Assembly (NCBI RefSeq): GCF_003290185.1
Contig: NZ_QNFY01000017.1
Location: forward strand, 1 to 64,000
Length of the DNA stretch: 64,000 nt
DNA from: Chryseobacterium lathyri
Lineage (GTDB): Bacteria > Bacteroidota > Bacteroidia > Flavobacteriales > Weeksellaceae
Reading direction: 5' to 3'
Both the position numbers and the translations under genes were made by a program. The notes beneath the pieces were generated by a model. It made no database searches. It was not told the origin of the DNA and saw nothing but the letters and a program-made list of their open reading frames with translations. Positions 43,580-52,782 of the stretch are shown in pieces. Numbering within the stretch: position 1 is the stretch's first letter; each line of letters starts with the position of its first letter.

Positions 43580-43936
43580 TTACTTTTTCTTGTAAGCAGC
43601 ATCCTTGATTCTAGCTTTTTTACCTCTAAGGTCTCTGAAGTAATAAATTCTAGATCTTCTAACTCTACCTCTTCTGTCAACTTCAATTTTCTGAAGTGCA
43701 GGCATATTGATAGGGAATACTCTTTCTACACCTACATCACCACTCATTTTTCTGATTGTGAATGTTTTTGTAGCGCCAGTACCTCTCAATTGGATAACGG
43801 TACCTTTGAAGAACTGAGTTCTTGTCTTTTGTCCTTCTTTAATTTCGTAATACACAGTAATTGTGTCTCCTGCTTTGAATTCAGGGAAATCTTTTTTAGT
43901 AATGTACTGGTCTTGTACGTACTTTAATAAATCCAT
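43580..43936 (-). CDS. rplS: 50S ribosomal protein L19
   Basis: 118-residue ribosomal protein at the 30S-50S interface. Characteristic phrases are FKAGDTITVYYEIKEG, FKGTVIQLRG, FTIRKMSGDVGVERVFPINMP and RRGRVRRSRIYYFRDLRGKKARI. It is transcribed alone from a full-consensus promoter, with a leader of about 60 bases and a strong terminator; in many bacteria it follows trmD, which is absent here. Confidence 0.97.
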   Translation of the reverse strand: MDLLKYVQDQYITKKDFPEFKAGDTITVYYEIKEGQKTRTQFFKGTVIQLRGTGATKTFTIRKMSGDVGVERVFPINMPALQKIEVDRRGRVRRSRIYYFRDLRGKKARIKDAAYKKK

Positions 43937-44005
43937 TATTAATAAAATAAAATGTTAAAGCTAAGCAACTTACACGTTCTTCGTCAGAGGTTGAATAACA
44001 GGTCG

Positions 44006-44038
44006 CAAAGATACAAAATACTTTTTGATTCCACCAAA
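44006..44038 (-). promoter_or_regulatory. Promoter of rplS
   Basis: On the minus strand, TTTG (44035-44038), a 21-base spacer and TATCTTTG (44006-44013) match the consensus fully, with the same arrangement as the MerR gene promoter. Confidence 0.8.
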
Positions 44039-44227
44039 TAATTAATGTACTAAAAACTATAATTTTTTCATTGCGGATTTGCCATAAAGTTAACGGTTCC
44101 TTTAAGTTCCCAACAGCTACAGTTTATATAAGAAGTCTACTTTTGCCCGAAATTAAAAGAATCAGATCACTATTTTTTAATGGCCTGATTTACAATTGAA
44201 ATAAATCTATACCAAAATAAACTATCT

Positions 44228-46966
44228 ATGAAACACTATTTCTTCTTTTTCTGTTTTGCCGTCCAGATGGCATTTGGACAGACGCTGTTTCCTTATCTCC
44301 AGAACCCGACGCCGAATTCGATGATCGTCAACTGGAAAACAGCCTCCAATAACGAAACAACCGTAATCTACGGAACATCTCCTGCCAGTCTGAATGTGAC
44401 GGTTACCGGAACAACCAACATTTTTTCCGATACAGGGTATAATAACAACTATTATTACCACACTGCAAAGATTGCCGGACTGCAGCCCAACACCAAATAC
44501 TATTATAAAATAAAGACCGGGACCACCGAATCTGCAGTTTATAACTTCAGAACGCTTCCTCTTCCCGGACAAGCTGCCACTGCAGACGGTAAAATTCGTT
44601 TCCTGATTATGGGAGACAACCAGATTAAAGCGGAACCAAGATATGATAGCCTTACCCTTAACGCCTTCAAGAGATTAAAGCAGAAATTCGTAGCCAATTC
44701 CGATCCTTCTGATAATATTGCGCTTACCTTTATGGTAGGAGACCAGGTAGATGTGGGAACATTGGACCATTATGAGAATGTCCATTTTAAAAAGAACATC
44801 AAATTATCGCCGTATCTTCCTATTCAGACCACGGTAGGAAACCATGAGACGTACGGAACTCTTGGGATGAATTCTTATTACGCGCATTTTTATATTGATG
44901 AAATTAAATACAAAAATATTTCATCAGGAAACGAAAATTATTATGCCCAGCAAGCCGGAAACGTTCTGTTTATAAGTTTAAGTTCGGAACATACAGGTAC
45001 CGCACAACAGACATGGCTTTCCCAGATCCTGAATGAAGCAAACGGTGATCCTACGGTGGACTGGATCATTTCTTTAAGTCACAGACCTTATCAGGCTGAA
45101 CAGTATGTAGGAGATATTTCTACATGGGTAAGAAACAATGCAGTACCATTGTTGACGACTTCCAATAAATATTTAATGCACGTTGGAGCCCATCATCATT
45201 TATATCACAGAGGCCAATTGAAGGATACCCCGAATTACCAGATCATTTCTGGAGGAACGGCATGGGATCAGTATTGGGGAATGTCCAATGAGCAGGATTT
45301 TGACGATGTACAGAAAACACTGACCGACTGGACGTACCAGATCGTGGAAGTAGATGTACAGACCGGAAAAGTAGATATTGAATGTTACTCCATAGGAGGA
45401 GTTTATAACAGAAAATACAATGAGATTGTGGATACTTTCCACAGGTATAAAAATCAGCCGAAACCTTCAAAACCGTCTGTTACCAATACTTTTTCTGCAC
45501 CGGTAACGCTGCCTTTGACTTTGGATGGAAGTGCTTTTGCGTCATCTAACGGAGAATTACTGAATACCACACAGTTTCTAATCAGTAAGGCATCTAATTT
45601 TTCAGTGATTGAAAAAGAATTTTACCGTGATTATGAAAACTGGTTCGGAAAAGACGGAAACGGAACACCGGACAGAACAAAAAACTTAAATGCCGGGGTT
45701 GATATTACAAAAGCAACCATTCCTGCCAACTCTATTTCCAACGGAATGTATTATGTAAAAGTCCGTTACAGGGACAGAAACCTGGAATGGAGCGACTGGA
45801 GTGATGTGAAGCAGTTTGAGGTATCCGGAAGTGTGGTTTCCAATCCTACCTTTACATTAGACAAAACCGAATATACGCAAAGTGAACCTATCACGGCCAC
45901 TTATACCGGAGGTCCTGGAAACCAGCAGGACTGGGTGGGGATTTATAAAAAAGGACAAACTCCGGCAACAACTACTTCTCAGAGTTTCCTTTATACGAAC
46001 GGACAGACGGCAGGAACCGCTGTTTTCCCTAATGGAATTGCCAATAAAGGTCAGTATTTTGCAGGCTTCTTTGCCAATGGAGGATATACTGAAATCACAG
46101 GCAGAAAAAGCTTTTACGTAGGACCGAAAGTACAGCTTCAGACAACTGCAGATACTTATCCTGTAGGAGGAACGGTGGTCATCAATTACAGCAACGGACC
46201 GAATCTGGTAAAAGACTGGATCGGGATTTATAAGATGGGACAGACACCGGGAACAAATCCGTCTATCAAATGGAGCTATGTGTCAACACCTTCAGGAACA
46301 TTGAATTTTACAGGTCTTCCGAAAGGATATTATTACGCTCAGTATCTGCTTGAAGACGGGTATACAGGAATCGGAGATAAGGTATTCTTTAAAGTAGGGG
46401 ACATCGTTACAGAGTTATGGATTAATAAACCGGTATATACATTAGGTGAAAATATTACCGCTTCTTGGACGGATTCTCCGGGAATTATCAAAGACTGGCT
46501 GGGAATTTATCCTCAGAGTGTTCAGACTCCGGATGATAATTTTGTTTCTTATACTTATTTCGATGGAGTTACCCAGGGAACAAAGACCATTCAGGGAACA
46601 GCGCTTCCTACAACACCCGGGAATTACTATATGGTGATGTTTACGAATGACTCTTATACAGAGGTTTCCAACAGAAAACAATTCCAGGTAACCTCCGGAA
46701 CACTGGGAACCGACGAGGTAAAAAGCACGGAGAAAAATGTAGTGATATATCCGAATCCAACGAAACCGGGCGAACCTACATTCATCAAGAGTGATTATCC
46801 TATAGAGAAAATTGAGCTGTTATCTGCAGCAGGACAGCTGTTGTATGAATCCAAAAACATCAACAACCAACGTTTCTCTCTGGTGAATGAAAATCTTCCG
46901 AAAGGGGTATACTTCGTGAAAGTTCATACCAGAAAATTATTTACTTTAAAACTGGTTATACAGTAA
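44228..46966 (+). CDS. Purple-acid-phosphatase-like metallophosphoesterase with three repeated C-terminal modules, T9SS
   Basis: Signal peptide (1-18, ending AFGQ), an FN3-like purple acid phosphatase N-domain (about 20-112), and a calcineurin-like phosphoesterase (about 122-385) with GDNQ (129-132), GDQVDVG, GNHETYG, a SHRPY motif and GAHHHLYHRG as metal-binding elements. A second FN3-like region follows (about 420-540). Then come three related domains of about 90 residues (DWVGIYKKGQTP, DWIGIYKMGQTP, DWLGIYPQSVQTP) at about 545-640, 640-725 and 725-825. A type A T9SS sorting domain ends the protein (about 835-912). It is a predicted secreted phosphatase; the substrate is unknown. Confidence 0.9.
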   Translation: MKHYFFFFCFAVQMAFGQTLFPYLQNPTPNSMIVNWKTASNNETTVIYGTSPASLNVTVTGTTNIFSDTGYNNNYYYHTAKIAGLQPNTKYYYKIKTGTTESAVYNFRTLPLPGQAATADGKIRFLIMGDNQIKAEPRYDSLTLNAFKRLKQKFVANSDPSDNIALTFMVGDQVDVGTLDHYENVHFKKNIKLSPYLPIQTTVGNHETYGTLGMNSYYAHFYIDEIKYKNISSGNENYYAQQAGNVLFISLSSEHTGTAQQTWLSQILNEANGDPTVDWIISLSHRPYQAEQYVGDISTWVRNNAVPLLTTSNKYLMHVGAHHHLYHRGQLKDTPNYQIISGGTAWDQYWGMSNEQDFDDVQKTLTDWTYQIVEVDVQTGKVDIECYSIGGVYNRKYNEIVDTFHRYKNQPKPSKPSVTNTFSAPVTLPLTLDGSAFASSNGELLNTTQFLISKASNFSVIEKEFYRDYENWFGKDGNGTPDRTKNLNAGVDITKATIPANSISNGMYYVKVRYRDRNLEWSDWSDVKQFEVSGSVVSNPTFTLDKTEYTQSEPITATYTGGPGNQQDWVGIYKKGQTPATTTSQSFLYTNGQTAGTAVFPNGIANKGQYFAGFFANGGYTEITGRKSFYVGPKVQLQTTADTYPVGGTVVINYSNGPNLVKDWIGIYKMGQTPGTNPSIKWSYVSTPSGTLNFTGLPKGYYYAQYLLEDGYTGIGDKVFFKVGDIVTELWINKPVYTLGENITASWTDSPGIIKDWLGIYPQSVQTPDDNFVSYTYFDGVTQGTKTIQGTALPTTPGNYYMVMFTNDSYTEVSNRKQFQVTSGTLGTDEVKSTEKNVVIYPNPTKPGEPTFIKSDYPIEKIELLSAAGQLLYESKNINNQRFSLVNENLPKGVYFVKVHTRKLFTLKLVIQ

Positions 46967-46984
46967 TATTCTATCAATATATTG

Positions 46985-47020
46985 GGAAAAGCAGGAAAAT
47001 TATTTTCTGCTTTTTCTATT
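46985..47020 (+). terminator. Terminator after the phosphoesterase gene
   Basis: AAAAGCAG/CTGCTTTT with an inner AAAATTATTTT segment forms a long AT-rich stem, followed by TCTATTT. Confidence 0.65.
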
Positions 47021-47074
47021 TAATACAAACAGGAACAGTAAAATACAAATAACAATGATCATATCTTTTACTTT

Positions 47075-47761
47075 TTAATGGGAGATTAAGTTCATTAAAG
47101 CTCCTAAAATCATGATCGAAATACCGAACGTAATCATTCCCAATACATAGGAAACAAGTGCTTTAAAATAACTGGCCACCTTGCCCTTATCGAAGAACTG
47201 TCCTACAGACCATGAAAAATAGACAAACACGATCACTGCAGCAATCTGCATGAGATGATATTTCGTAAGTCCTTCAACAATGGCAAAAACAGAAAACATC
47301 AGCATTTCCATCCCAAGAATGAAACATAGCAGGATTAATATTTCAAAAAAATTGTAATCGTATTTTCTGAAAAATATTTTTAACCAAAAAGCAATAAATG
47401 CACCCATGATGATATTGGAATATCCATAATGACTTTGAACCCAATTATTAATGGCATTGAGCTTCGAATCTCCTGCACCATCAATTTTTATGTAGCTTTC
47501 TTCGATATGGAAAAAATGATTGATGAGGGTGTAAATTAATGATGTAACAATAATAAATATCACCGGTTTAACAAGCCGGCTTCTGTTTTCACTGATAAAA
47601 TTCCTGATGTTTTCTCCGGGTCTTATTAACAGTTCCCGTATGGTATACAAAATACCTCTGTCAAAATGCAAAACGTGTTCAATTTCATGGAGGATGTAAT
47701 GTCCGTCTATTCTTTTCGGCCTTAAATTTTGTTTACAGTTTGAGCAAAATTCTTCATTCAT
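47075..47761 (-). CDS. DUF3667 membrane protein
   Basis: 228 residues. A short N-terminal zinc-ribbon half (CSNCKQNL, about 5-12) is followed by the DUF3667 region (FDRGILYTIRELLIRPGENIRNFI, about 33-56) and five hydrophobic helices (about 65-85, 105-125, 130-160, 165-185, 200-225). The family is common in Bacteroidetes and has no assigned function. No operon partner. Confidence 0.82.
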   Translation of the reverse strand: MNEEFCSNCKQNLRPKRIDGHYILHEIEHVLHFDRGILYTIRELLIRPGENIRNFISENRSRLVKPVIFIIVTSLIYTLINHFFHIEESYIKIDGAGDSKLNAINNWVQSHYGYSNIIMGAFIAFWLKIFFRKYDYNFFEILILLCFILGMEMLMFSVFAIVEGLTKYHLMQIAAVIVFVYFSWSVGQFFDKGKVASYFKALVSYVLGMITFGISIMILGALMNLISH

Positions 47762-48108
47762 AGCAGTTAAAGTTTTAAATGCAAAAAAAGATAAATAATT
47801 TTATATATACTTTACACTCTAGTTTAGTTTTTAGCCCTTTTAGCATTCAAATACTTTTCTAATCTACAATCATCATTCTTGGCGTTAAAAAAATTCCGCA
47901 GATTCCACAGATTCCGCAAATTTTTTATCTACACATACACTTAGCTTTGTCAATTCAACTGAGTTGATTCCATCTTTGCCACCCTTAAACCTCCGGCATA
48001 ATTAATCTTCCTTTGCGTCAAAAAAATACAGATACAAGAGTTTAAATTTTTCGCAAAAAAAATCGGCCATTACTAATAGCCGATTTTTTATTAAAATTAG
48101 AAAATATT
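47762..48108. other. Gap with repeat fragments and a YwqK-gene terminator
   Basis: No gene is supported. GGCGTTAAAAAAATTCCGCAGATTCCACAGATTCCGCAAATTTT (47881-47924 region) starts like the 200-bp dispersed element (GCGTTAAAAAAAT) and continues with CAGATT words like those of the ATTGAGCAGAT family. The right end holds the terminator at 48054-48092. Confidence 0.45.
48054..48092 (-). terminator. Terminator of the YwqK-like gene
   Basis: The stem AAAATCGGC/GCCGATTTT has an 11-nt loop, with an A-run (U-run on the minus strand) to its left. Confidence 0.78.
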
Positions 48109-49632
48109 TTAAAAATCATACAGAAGATCATCTTCCTGAATGGTTGTACTCAAAACGTTATAAATATCTTGATCCTCAACCTCTGCAAGGATTTTTGAAT
48201 CCTGGATAAGCTTTCCTTCGGGATTATAAACCTTTAACAGGATCCACTTTCCGCTGCGCTCCATTTCCTTTAATCCGGCTTCCGTTTTATATTTAATTTT
48301 TCCACTCTGAAGCACCCCGTCTTTTACAACAGCTTTGTTGCCTGCTTTTCCCTTTACATACTGTACAATCTGGGCAGTGAAACCTTCAGCTTCTTCCAAA
48401 GATTGTGTATAAGTATACATTAAGCCGCCTTTATCATCATAAACCGTAGCATCATATCCGTTCTGCTTTGCATTCAGTTTTTTCTCATATTTTATCTTTT
48501 CATCTTCCCTGAAAGACTTCGAAAGAACCAGAACACCATCTTTATACTGCTGCTCATTAAGTTCTTCATACAAAGTACCGCTGTACGGCATATCATCTTT
48601 ATAGGTTAAAGTGCCCTTCAGCCTTCCGTCCGGATGATAATATTTGATCTCCTGCACCATATCATCCTTTAGGATTTTTTCAGAGGATAATTTTCCATTC
48701 TCATCAAAAGATGTAGTAAGAATAACCGAACCGTTTTTATAAACATCAATGGCAGAAAACCCGGTAAATTCATAATTAAACTGATAATCCTCACCATCCT
48801 GAGGCTTGTAGTAATCAGATTCTTTATCGTAAGCAAAGGTTAGATTTCCTATTTTCTTACCATTTTCATCATAAGTAGTTTTATAGCCGTCTTTTTTATT
48901 TTTTTTCTCTTCCTGCAGGATCTTTCCGTTTTTGGAATATATAATGCCTTCTTTTACAGTTCCATCGCTTTTATATTTCTCAATTTTGGATACCCTCATT
49001 GGATTATAGTAGTATTCTACCATTACATTATCATCAGAGCTGCCGGTATTATTTGTTCCGATTTGCTTTCCCTTGTCACCGTAATACTTAGTTTCGTATT
49101 TTCCATCACTGTCAGCAGTTATCTCATACCGGATTCCTTTGATATCTTCATCATAAACAACGGTTTTAAAACGGTCAGAACTTTCATAAGTCGTAATGCT
49201 GTTATAGAAAAGTGCATTCTCCGGATCTTTATAAGTATAAACTTTTCCTTTAAACGTACCGTCTTCCTTATAAACCAGATCGTCCAAAGGTCTTCCTTTC
49301 TCATCAAATGTCTGGGACGGTCCTGTCTGTTTTCCCCCTGAATATGTTCCTGTATTTAATACTTTGCCTTCTGGGGTATACCAGGTCACTTTGCCCTCAT
49401 AAACCTCGCTGCCCGGTGTGGCATCCGAAGCAAGGCCTTCCATCTGAAGCTTTCCATTTTTATAAAAATCTTTAATTAAAATAAGCTTTCCTTTATTCTC
49501 TGTTTCCCGGTAAAATTCCATTTTATCCTGAGTTGTTTTTTCCCAGTTTTCGTCAAAATAGATTTTCTCCTGTGCAGCTGCACTGATGCTGAGAAACAAA
49601 GCAAGAATAGCTGACGTAAATAATTTTTTCAT
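48109..49632 (-). CDS. Secreted YwqK/MORN-variant repeat protein
   Basis: 507 residues with a signal peptide (1-21, ending SAAAQ) and a long run of short beta-hairpin repeats of the MORN-variant (YwqK) type, such as NGKLQMEGLASD, EGKVLNTGTYSGGKQTG, DGRLKGTLTYKDDMPYSGTLYEE and NGKLSSEKIL. Databases often label the family an antitoxin, but there is no toxin partner here and it is exported, so that name should not be taken as function. Function unknown. It stands alone, divergent from scoA. Confidence 0.8.
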   Translation of the reverse strand: MKKLFTSAILALFLSISAAAQEKIYFDENWEKTTQDKMEFYRETENKGKLILIKDFYKNGKLQMEGLASDATPGSEVYEGKVTWYTPEGKVLNTGTYSGGKQTGPSQTFDEKGRPLDDLVYKEDGTFKGKVYTYKDPENALFYNSITTYESSDRFKTVVYDEDIKGIRYEITADSDGKYETKYYGDKGKQIGTNNTGSSDDNVMVEYYYNPMRVSKIEKYKSDGTVKEGIIYSKNGKILQEEKKNKKDGYKTTYDENGKKIGNLTFAYDKESDYYKPQDGEDYQFNYEFTGFSAIDVYKNGSVILTTSFDENGKLSSEKILKDDMVQEIKYYHPDGRLKGTLTYKDDMPYSGTLYEELNEQQYKDGVLVLSKSFREDEKIKYEKKLNAKQNGYDATVYDDKGGLMYTYTQSLEEAEGFTAQIVQYVKGKAGNKAVVKDGVLQSGKIKYKTEAGLKEMERSGKWILLKVYNPEGKLIQDSKILAEVEDQDIYNVLSTTIQEDDLLYDF

Positions 49633-50004
49633 GTTTTTATTAAAGTTTTAAAATGATGTTCTTTTGTTATTGAAATAGATCTTAAGAGTCGAAGTGCTCT
49701 TAACAATCTGAAATACAGAATAGAGAAGTCTGCTGCAGAAAAATTCCATATAATGTATTTAACGAATTTATTTCATAATATCAATTGATGGCAACGAATG
49801 ATATCTTCTATTGTCAGTTTTACCGTGTCAAATATAAATCAATTTGCTGAGAAATAAAGAAAATTTAAAGCATAAAATCTCCGTGAAATCACGGAAATTT
49901 TCTTTCATCTGCTTCGCAATCTTCTCTTAAAAACAGAATAGATTTCGTCTTTAGGATATATGATAAAATTTATTAAATTTAACGGACAGAAAATCTAGTA
50001 TTTC
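49633..50004. other. 372-base divergent gap with two small inverted repeats
   Basis: No gene is supported. TTAAGAG/CTCTTAA (49682-49703) and CCGTG/CACGG (49881-49894) are short perfect hairpins. No exact TAnnTTTG box for scoA was seen; TAAATTTA at about 49974-49981 is a near match. Confidence 0.4.
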
Positions 50005-50706
50005 ATGATAGATAAAAGAGTAAAAAATGCGAAAGAAGCCATCAGCGGAATTGAAGATGGAATGACCCTGATGTTGGGCGGATTTGGTCTTTGCGGAATC
50101 CCTGAAAACTCCATAAATGCTTTGGTAGAGAGTGATGTAAAGAACTTAACCTGTATTTCAAACAATGCCGGTGTGGATGATTTCGGATTAGGATTGCTGC
50201 TTCACAAAAGACAGATCACAAAAATGATTTCTTCCTATGTGGGAGAAAATGCAGAGTTCGAAAGACAGATGCTTTCAGGAGAACTGGAAGTTGAGCTTAC
50301 TCCTCAGGGAACTTTGGCAGAAAAATGCAGAGCGGCGCAGGCTGGAATTCCAGCTTTTTATACCCCGGCAGGCTACGGAACGGAGATTGCAGAAGGTAAA
50401 GAAGTAAAAGATTTCGATGGCAAGCCTCACATTCTGGAACACGCATACAAAGCAGACTATTCCATTGTAAAAGCATGGAAAGGAGATCATGTCGGAAACC
50501 TGATCTTTAAAGGTTCTGCAAGGAATTTCAACCATCCTATGGCAGGAGCAGCAAAAATTACCATCGCAGAAGTAGAAGAGCTGGTAGAACCGGGAACATT
50601 AGATCCCAACGAGATCCATATTCCGGGGATCATGATCCAGAGAATTTTCCAGGGTGAAAAGTTTGAAAAGAGAATAGAGCAGAGAACAGTCAGAACAAAA
50701 GAATAA
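50005..50706 (+). CDS. scoA: 3-oxoacid (succinyl-CoA:acetoacetate) CoA-transferase subunit A
   Basis: Alpha subunit of the two-subunit class I CoA-transferase that moves CoA between succinyl-CoA and acetoacetate or related 3-oxoacids. Typical motifs are MTLMLGGFGLCGIPEN (about 19-34), CISNNAGVDDFGLG, ISSYVGENAEFERQ, ELTPQGTLAEKCRAAQAGIPAFYTPAGYGT and VKAWKGDHVGNLIFKGSARNFN. 233 residues is normal. Unusually, the partner scoB is not adjacent; it starts about 2.1 kb away, beyond an ABC exporter gene on the other strand. Confidence 0.95.
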   Translation: MIDKRVKNAKEAISGIEDGMTLMLGGFGLCGIPENSINALVESDVKNLTCISNNAGVDDFGLGLLLHKRQITKMISSYVGENAEFERQMLSGELEVELTPQGTLAEKCRAAQAGIPAFYTPAGYGTEIAEGKEVKDFDGKPHILEHAYKADYSIVKAWKGDHVGNLIFKGSARNFNHPMAGAAKITIAEVEELVEPGTLDPNEIHIPGIMIQRIFQGEKFEKRIEQRTVRTKE

Positions 50707-50814
50707 ATATTCTAAACCATAAAAGCCAAATTAAAACAGAAGTTCATAAGATGAAAATCTAAGGGTTTCTAAAAAGCCTAAGTGTTAAAAAACTTTTGTG
50801 ATTAAATATTATAA

Positions 50815-50856
50815 AAAAACAAAGCGCTGAAAATATCTTCAGCGCTTTGTTTATGT
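50815..50856. terminator. Bidirectional terminator between scoA and the ABC exporter gene
   Basis: The perfect 12-bp stem ACAAAGCGCTGA/TCAGCGCTTTGT is preceded by AAAAAA (U-run for the minus strand) and followed by TTATG. It overlaps the stop codon of the exporter gene. Confidence 0.82.
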
Positions 50857-52661
50857 TATGCTTCCGGTGAAATGAGCATTTTTCTTTCCCCGATCTGCTG
50901 TCGCCACATAGCATAATACAATCCTTTTTCGGCAATCAGATTATCGTGGGATCCCATTTCAATTACCTGTCCGCGTTCCAATACATAGATTCTGTCAGCA
51001 TGCATAATCGTGCTTAAACGATGGGCAATAAGAACGGTAATCTGTTCTCTTTCTTTTGAGATGTCTTTTATGGTAGAGGTAATTTCTTCTTCCGTAATAC
51101 TGTCTAAAGCCGAAGTTGCTTCGTCAAAGATCAATAAATGAGGTTTTCTTAAAAGTGCTCTTGCAATGGCGATTCTTTGTTTTTCTCCGCCGCTCAGTTT
51201 CAGTCCGCCCTCACCGATAACAGTTTCGATACCCTTTTCTGCTCTCTCCAATAATGCTGTACAGCTCGATTTCTGCAACGCAATATCCAGTTCAGATTCT
51301 GTAGCGTTAGGATTTACAAAAAGAAGGTTTTCCTTAATGGTTCCTGCAAAAAGCTGTGTATCCTGGGTAACAAAACCAATCTGATTCCTCAGCTCATCAA
51401 AATCAAATTCTTTTCCATTGATGCTATTGTAAAAAATATTTCCTTCCTGTGGTCTGTACAGTCCAACCAGCAATTTCACCAATGTACTTTTCCCTGAACC
51501 GCTAGGCCCTACAAAAGCAATGGTTTCTCCATTTTTAACATCAAAAGAGATATTATTTAAAGCTTTATACTGAGCCGATTGATGTTTAAAAGAAACATGT
51601 TTAAATTCCAGTTCTTCAATAGCACCGATCTGTTTCGGATGGAGAGGTTTTTCTTCCACCTCTTTTTTCATTAAATTATCAAAATTGAAAAGAGAAGCCT
51701 CAGCCTCACGGTAAGAAATAATGATGTTCCCGATTTCCTGCATCGGTCCGAAAATAAAGAAACCATAAAACATCAGGGAAAGGTACTGTCCGGGAGTCAC
51801 AATATTTTTAAAAATTAAAAGCAACAGAGTCATGGTGATCATCTGCTGAAGAAAATTGACCATCGTACCCTGGATAAAGCTTAAAGAACGGATGCTTTTT
51901 ACCTTTCTGAGCTCAAGTCCAAGAATCTTGTAGGTATTATTATTTAAACGGATCACTTCCTGATTCGTTAAGCCTAAACTTTTAACGATTTCTATATTTC
52001 TTAAGCTTTCTGTAGTACTTCCGGCTAAAGCTGTAGTTTCCGAAACGATATTCTTCTGAATGCTTTTAATTCTTTTACTCAGTAAATTAGTGATGAAGGC
52101 AATCAGGAAAATCCCGCAGATATAGACAGGCATGATCGACCAATGTAAGCGGATCGCATACACGGAAACGAAAATAATACTCACTAAAATTCCAAAGAAG
52201 ATATTAATAAAACTGGTGATGAACTTTACAGTATCTTCCCTTACTTTCGTTAAAATAGACAAGGTTTCACCACTTCTCTGATCTTCAAATTCCTGATAAG
52301 GAAGAGCCATTGAATGTTTTAAGCCATCCGTAAAGATTTTTGCGCCAAACTTCTGAGTGATCACACTTACTGCATAATCCTGAAAAGCTTTGGCTATTCG
52401 GCTTACCATCGCTGTTCCAATGAGCAGCCCTAAAAAATAGAATACCCCATGATAAATTCCGTCTCCATATAAATATTGGTTCAGATTTCTGGGTAAAAGT
52501 TTTTCCTTATCAAAAAAGTTAGGATGTGTTACCAGCCGGTCCAGGATATTACCCGTGATGGCCGGGGCAAATAAAGAAAAAACCTGATTAATGGTTGCCA
52601 ATAACAAAGAAAGGATAATCAACCATTGGTAAGGCTTGAGGTATCTTAAAAGTATTTTCAT
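50856..52661 (-). CDS. ABC transporter, fused permease and ATPase (exporter type)
   Basis: Half-size exporter of 601 residues with six TM helices (about 15-320) and a nucleotide-binding domain (about 360-590). NBD motifs are GPSGSGKST (Walker A), the Q-loop VTQDTQ, the LSGGEKQRIAIARAL signature, LLIFDEATSALD (Walker B) and the AHRLSTI switch histidine. It resembles MsbA/multidrug or lipid exporters; the substrate is unknown. The frame is open 23 codons further upstream (52730), but that start lies upstream of the predicted promoter box, so ATG 52661 (MKILLRYLKPYQW) is preferred. It lies between scoA and scoB on the opposite strand. Confidence 0.92.
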   Translation of the reverse strand: MKILLRYLKPYQWLIILSLLLATINQVFSLFAPAITGNILDRLVTHPNFFDKEKLLPRNLNQYLYGDGIYHGVFYFLGLLIGTAMVSRIAKAFQDYAVSVITQKFGAKIFTDGLKHSMALPYQEFEDQRSGETLSILTKVREDTVKFITSFINIFFGILVSIIFVSVYAIRLHWSIMPVYICGIFLIAFITNLLSKRIKSIQKNIVSETTALAGSTTESLRNIEIVKSLGLTNQEVIRLNNNTYKILGLELRKVKSIRSLSFIQGTMVNFLQQMITMTLLLLIFKNIVTPGQYLSLMFYGFFIFGPMQEIGNIIISYREAEASLFNFDNLMKKEVEEKPLHPKQIGAIEELEFKHVSFKHQSAQYKALNNISFDVKNGETIAFVGPSGSGKSTLVKLLVGLYRPQEGNIFYNSINGKEFDFDELRNQIGFVTQDTQLFAGTIKENLLFVNPNATESELDIALQKSSCTALLERAEKGIETVIGEGGLKLSGGEKQRIAIARALLRKPHLLIFDEATSALDSITEEEITSTIKDISKEREQITVLIAHRLSTIMHADRIYVLERGQVIEMGSHDNLIAEKGLYYAMWRQQIGERKMLISPEA

Positions 52662-52678
52662 TTTAATAAATAATGTTG

Positions 52679-52686
52679 CAAAATTA
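52679..52686 (-). promoter_or_regulatory. -7 promoter box of the ABC exporter gene
   Basis: TAATTTTG on the minus strand lies 17 bases before ATG 52661, giving a leader of about 11 bases. Confidence 0.5.
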
Positions 52687-52714
52687 GAGATATTATTTTG
52701 ACTTATGGTATTAA

Positions 52715-52722
52715 TAATTTTG
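52715..52722 (+). promoter_or_regulatory. -7 promoter box of scoB
   Basis: TAATTTTG on the plus strand lies 60 bases before the scoB ATG. scoB therefore appears to have its own promoter, arranged back to back with that of the exporter. Confidence 0.5.
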
Positions 52723-52782
52723 AATAACAAAGACCTTTTGTATTCAAGTGAAAAGAATTAAATTGCAGTCTAAGTTTTTATT

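Noticed and set aside
48109..49632. YwqK-family protein considered as an antitoxin
   Set aside because: It is 507 residues with an export signal and has no small toxin gene beside it; the family label does not show function here.
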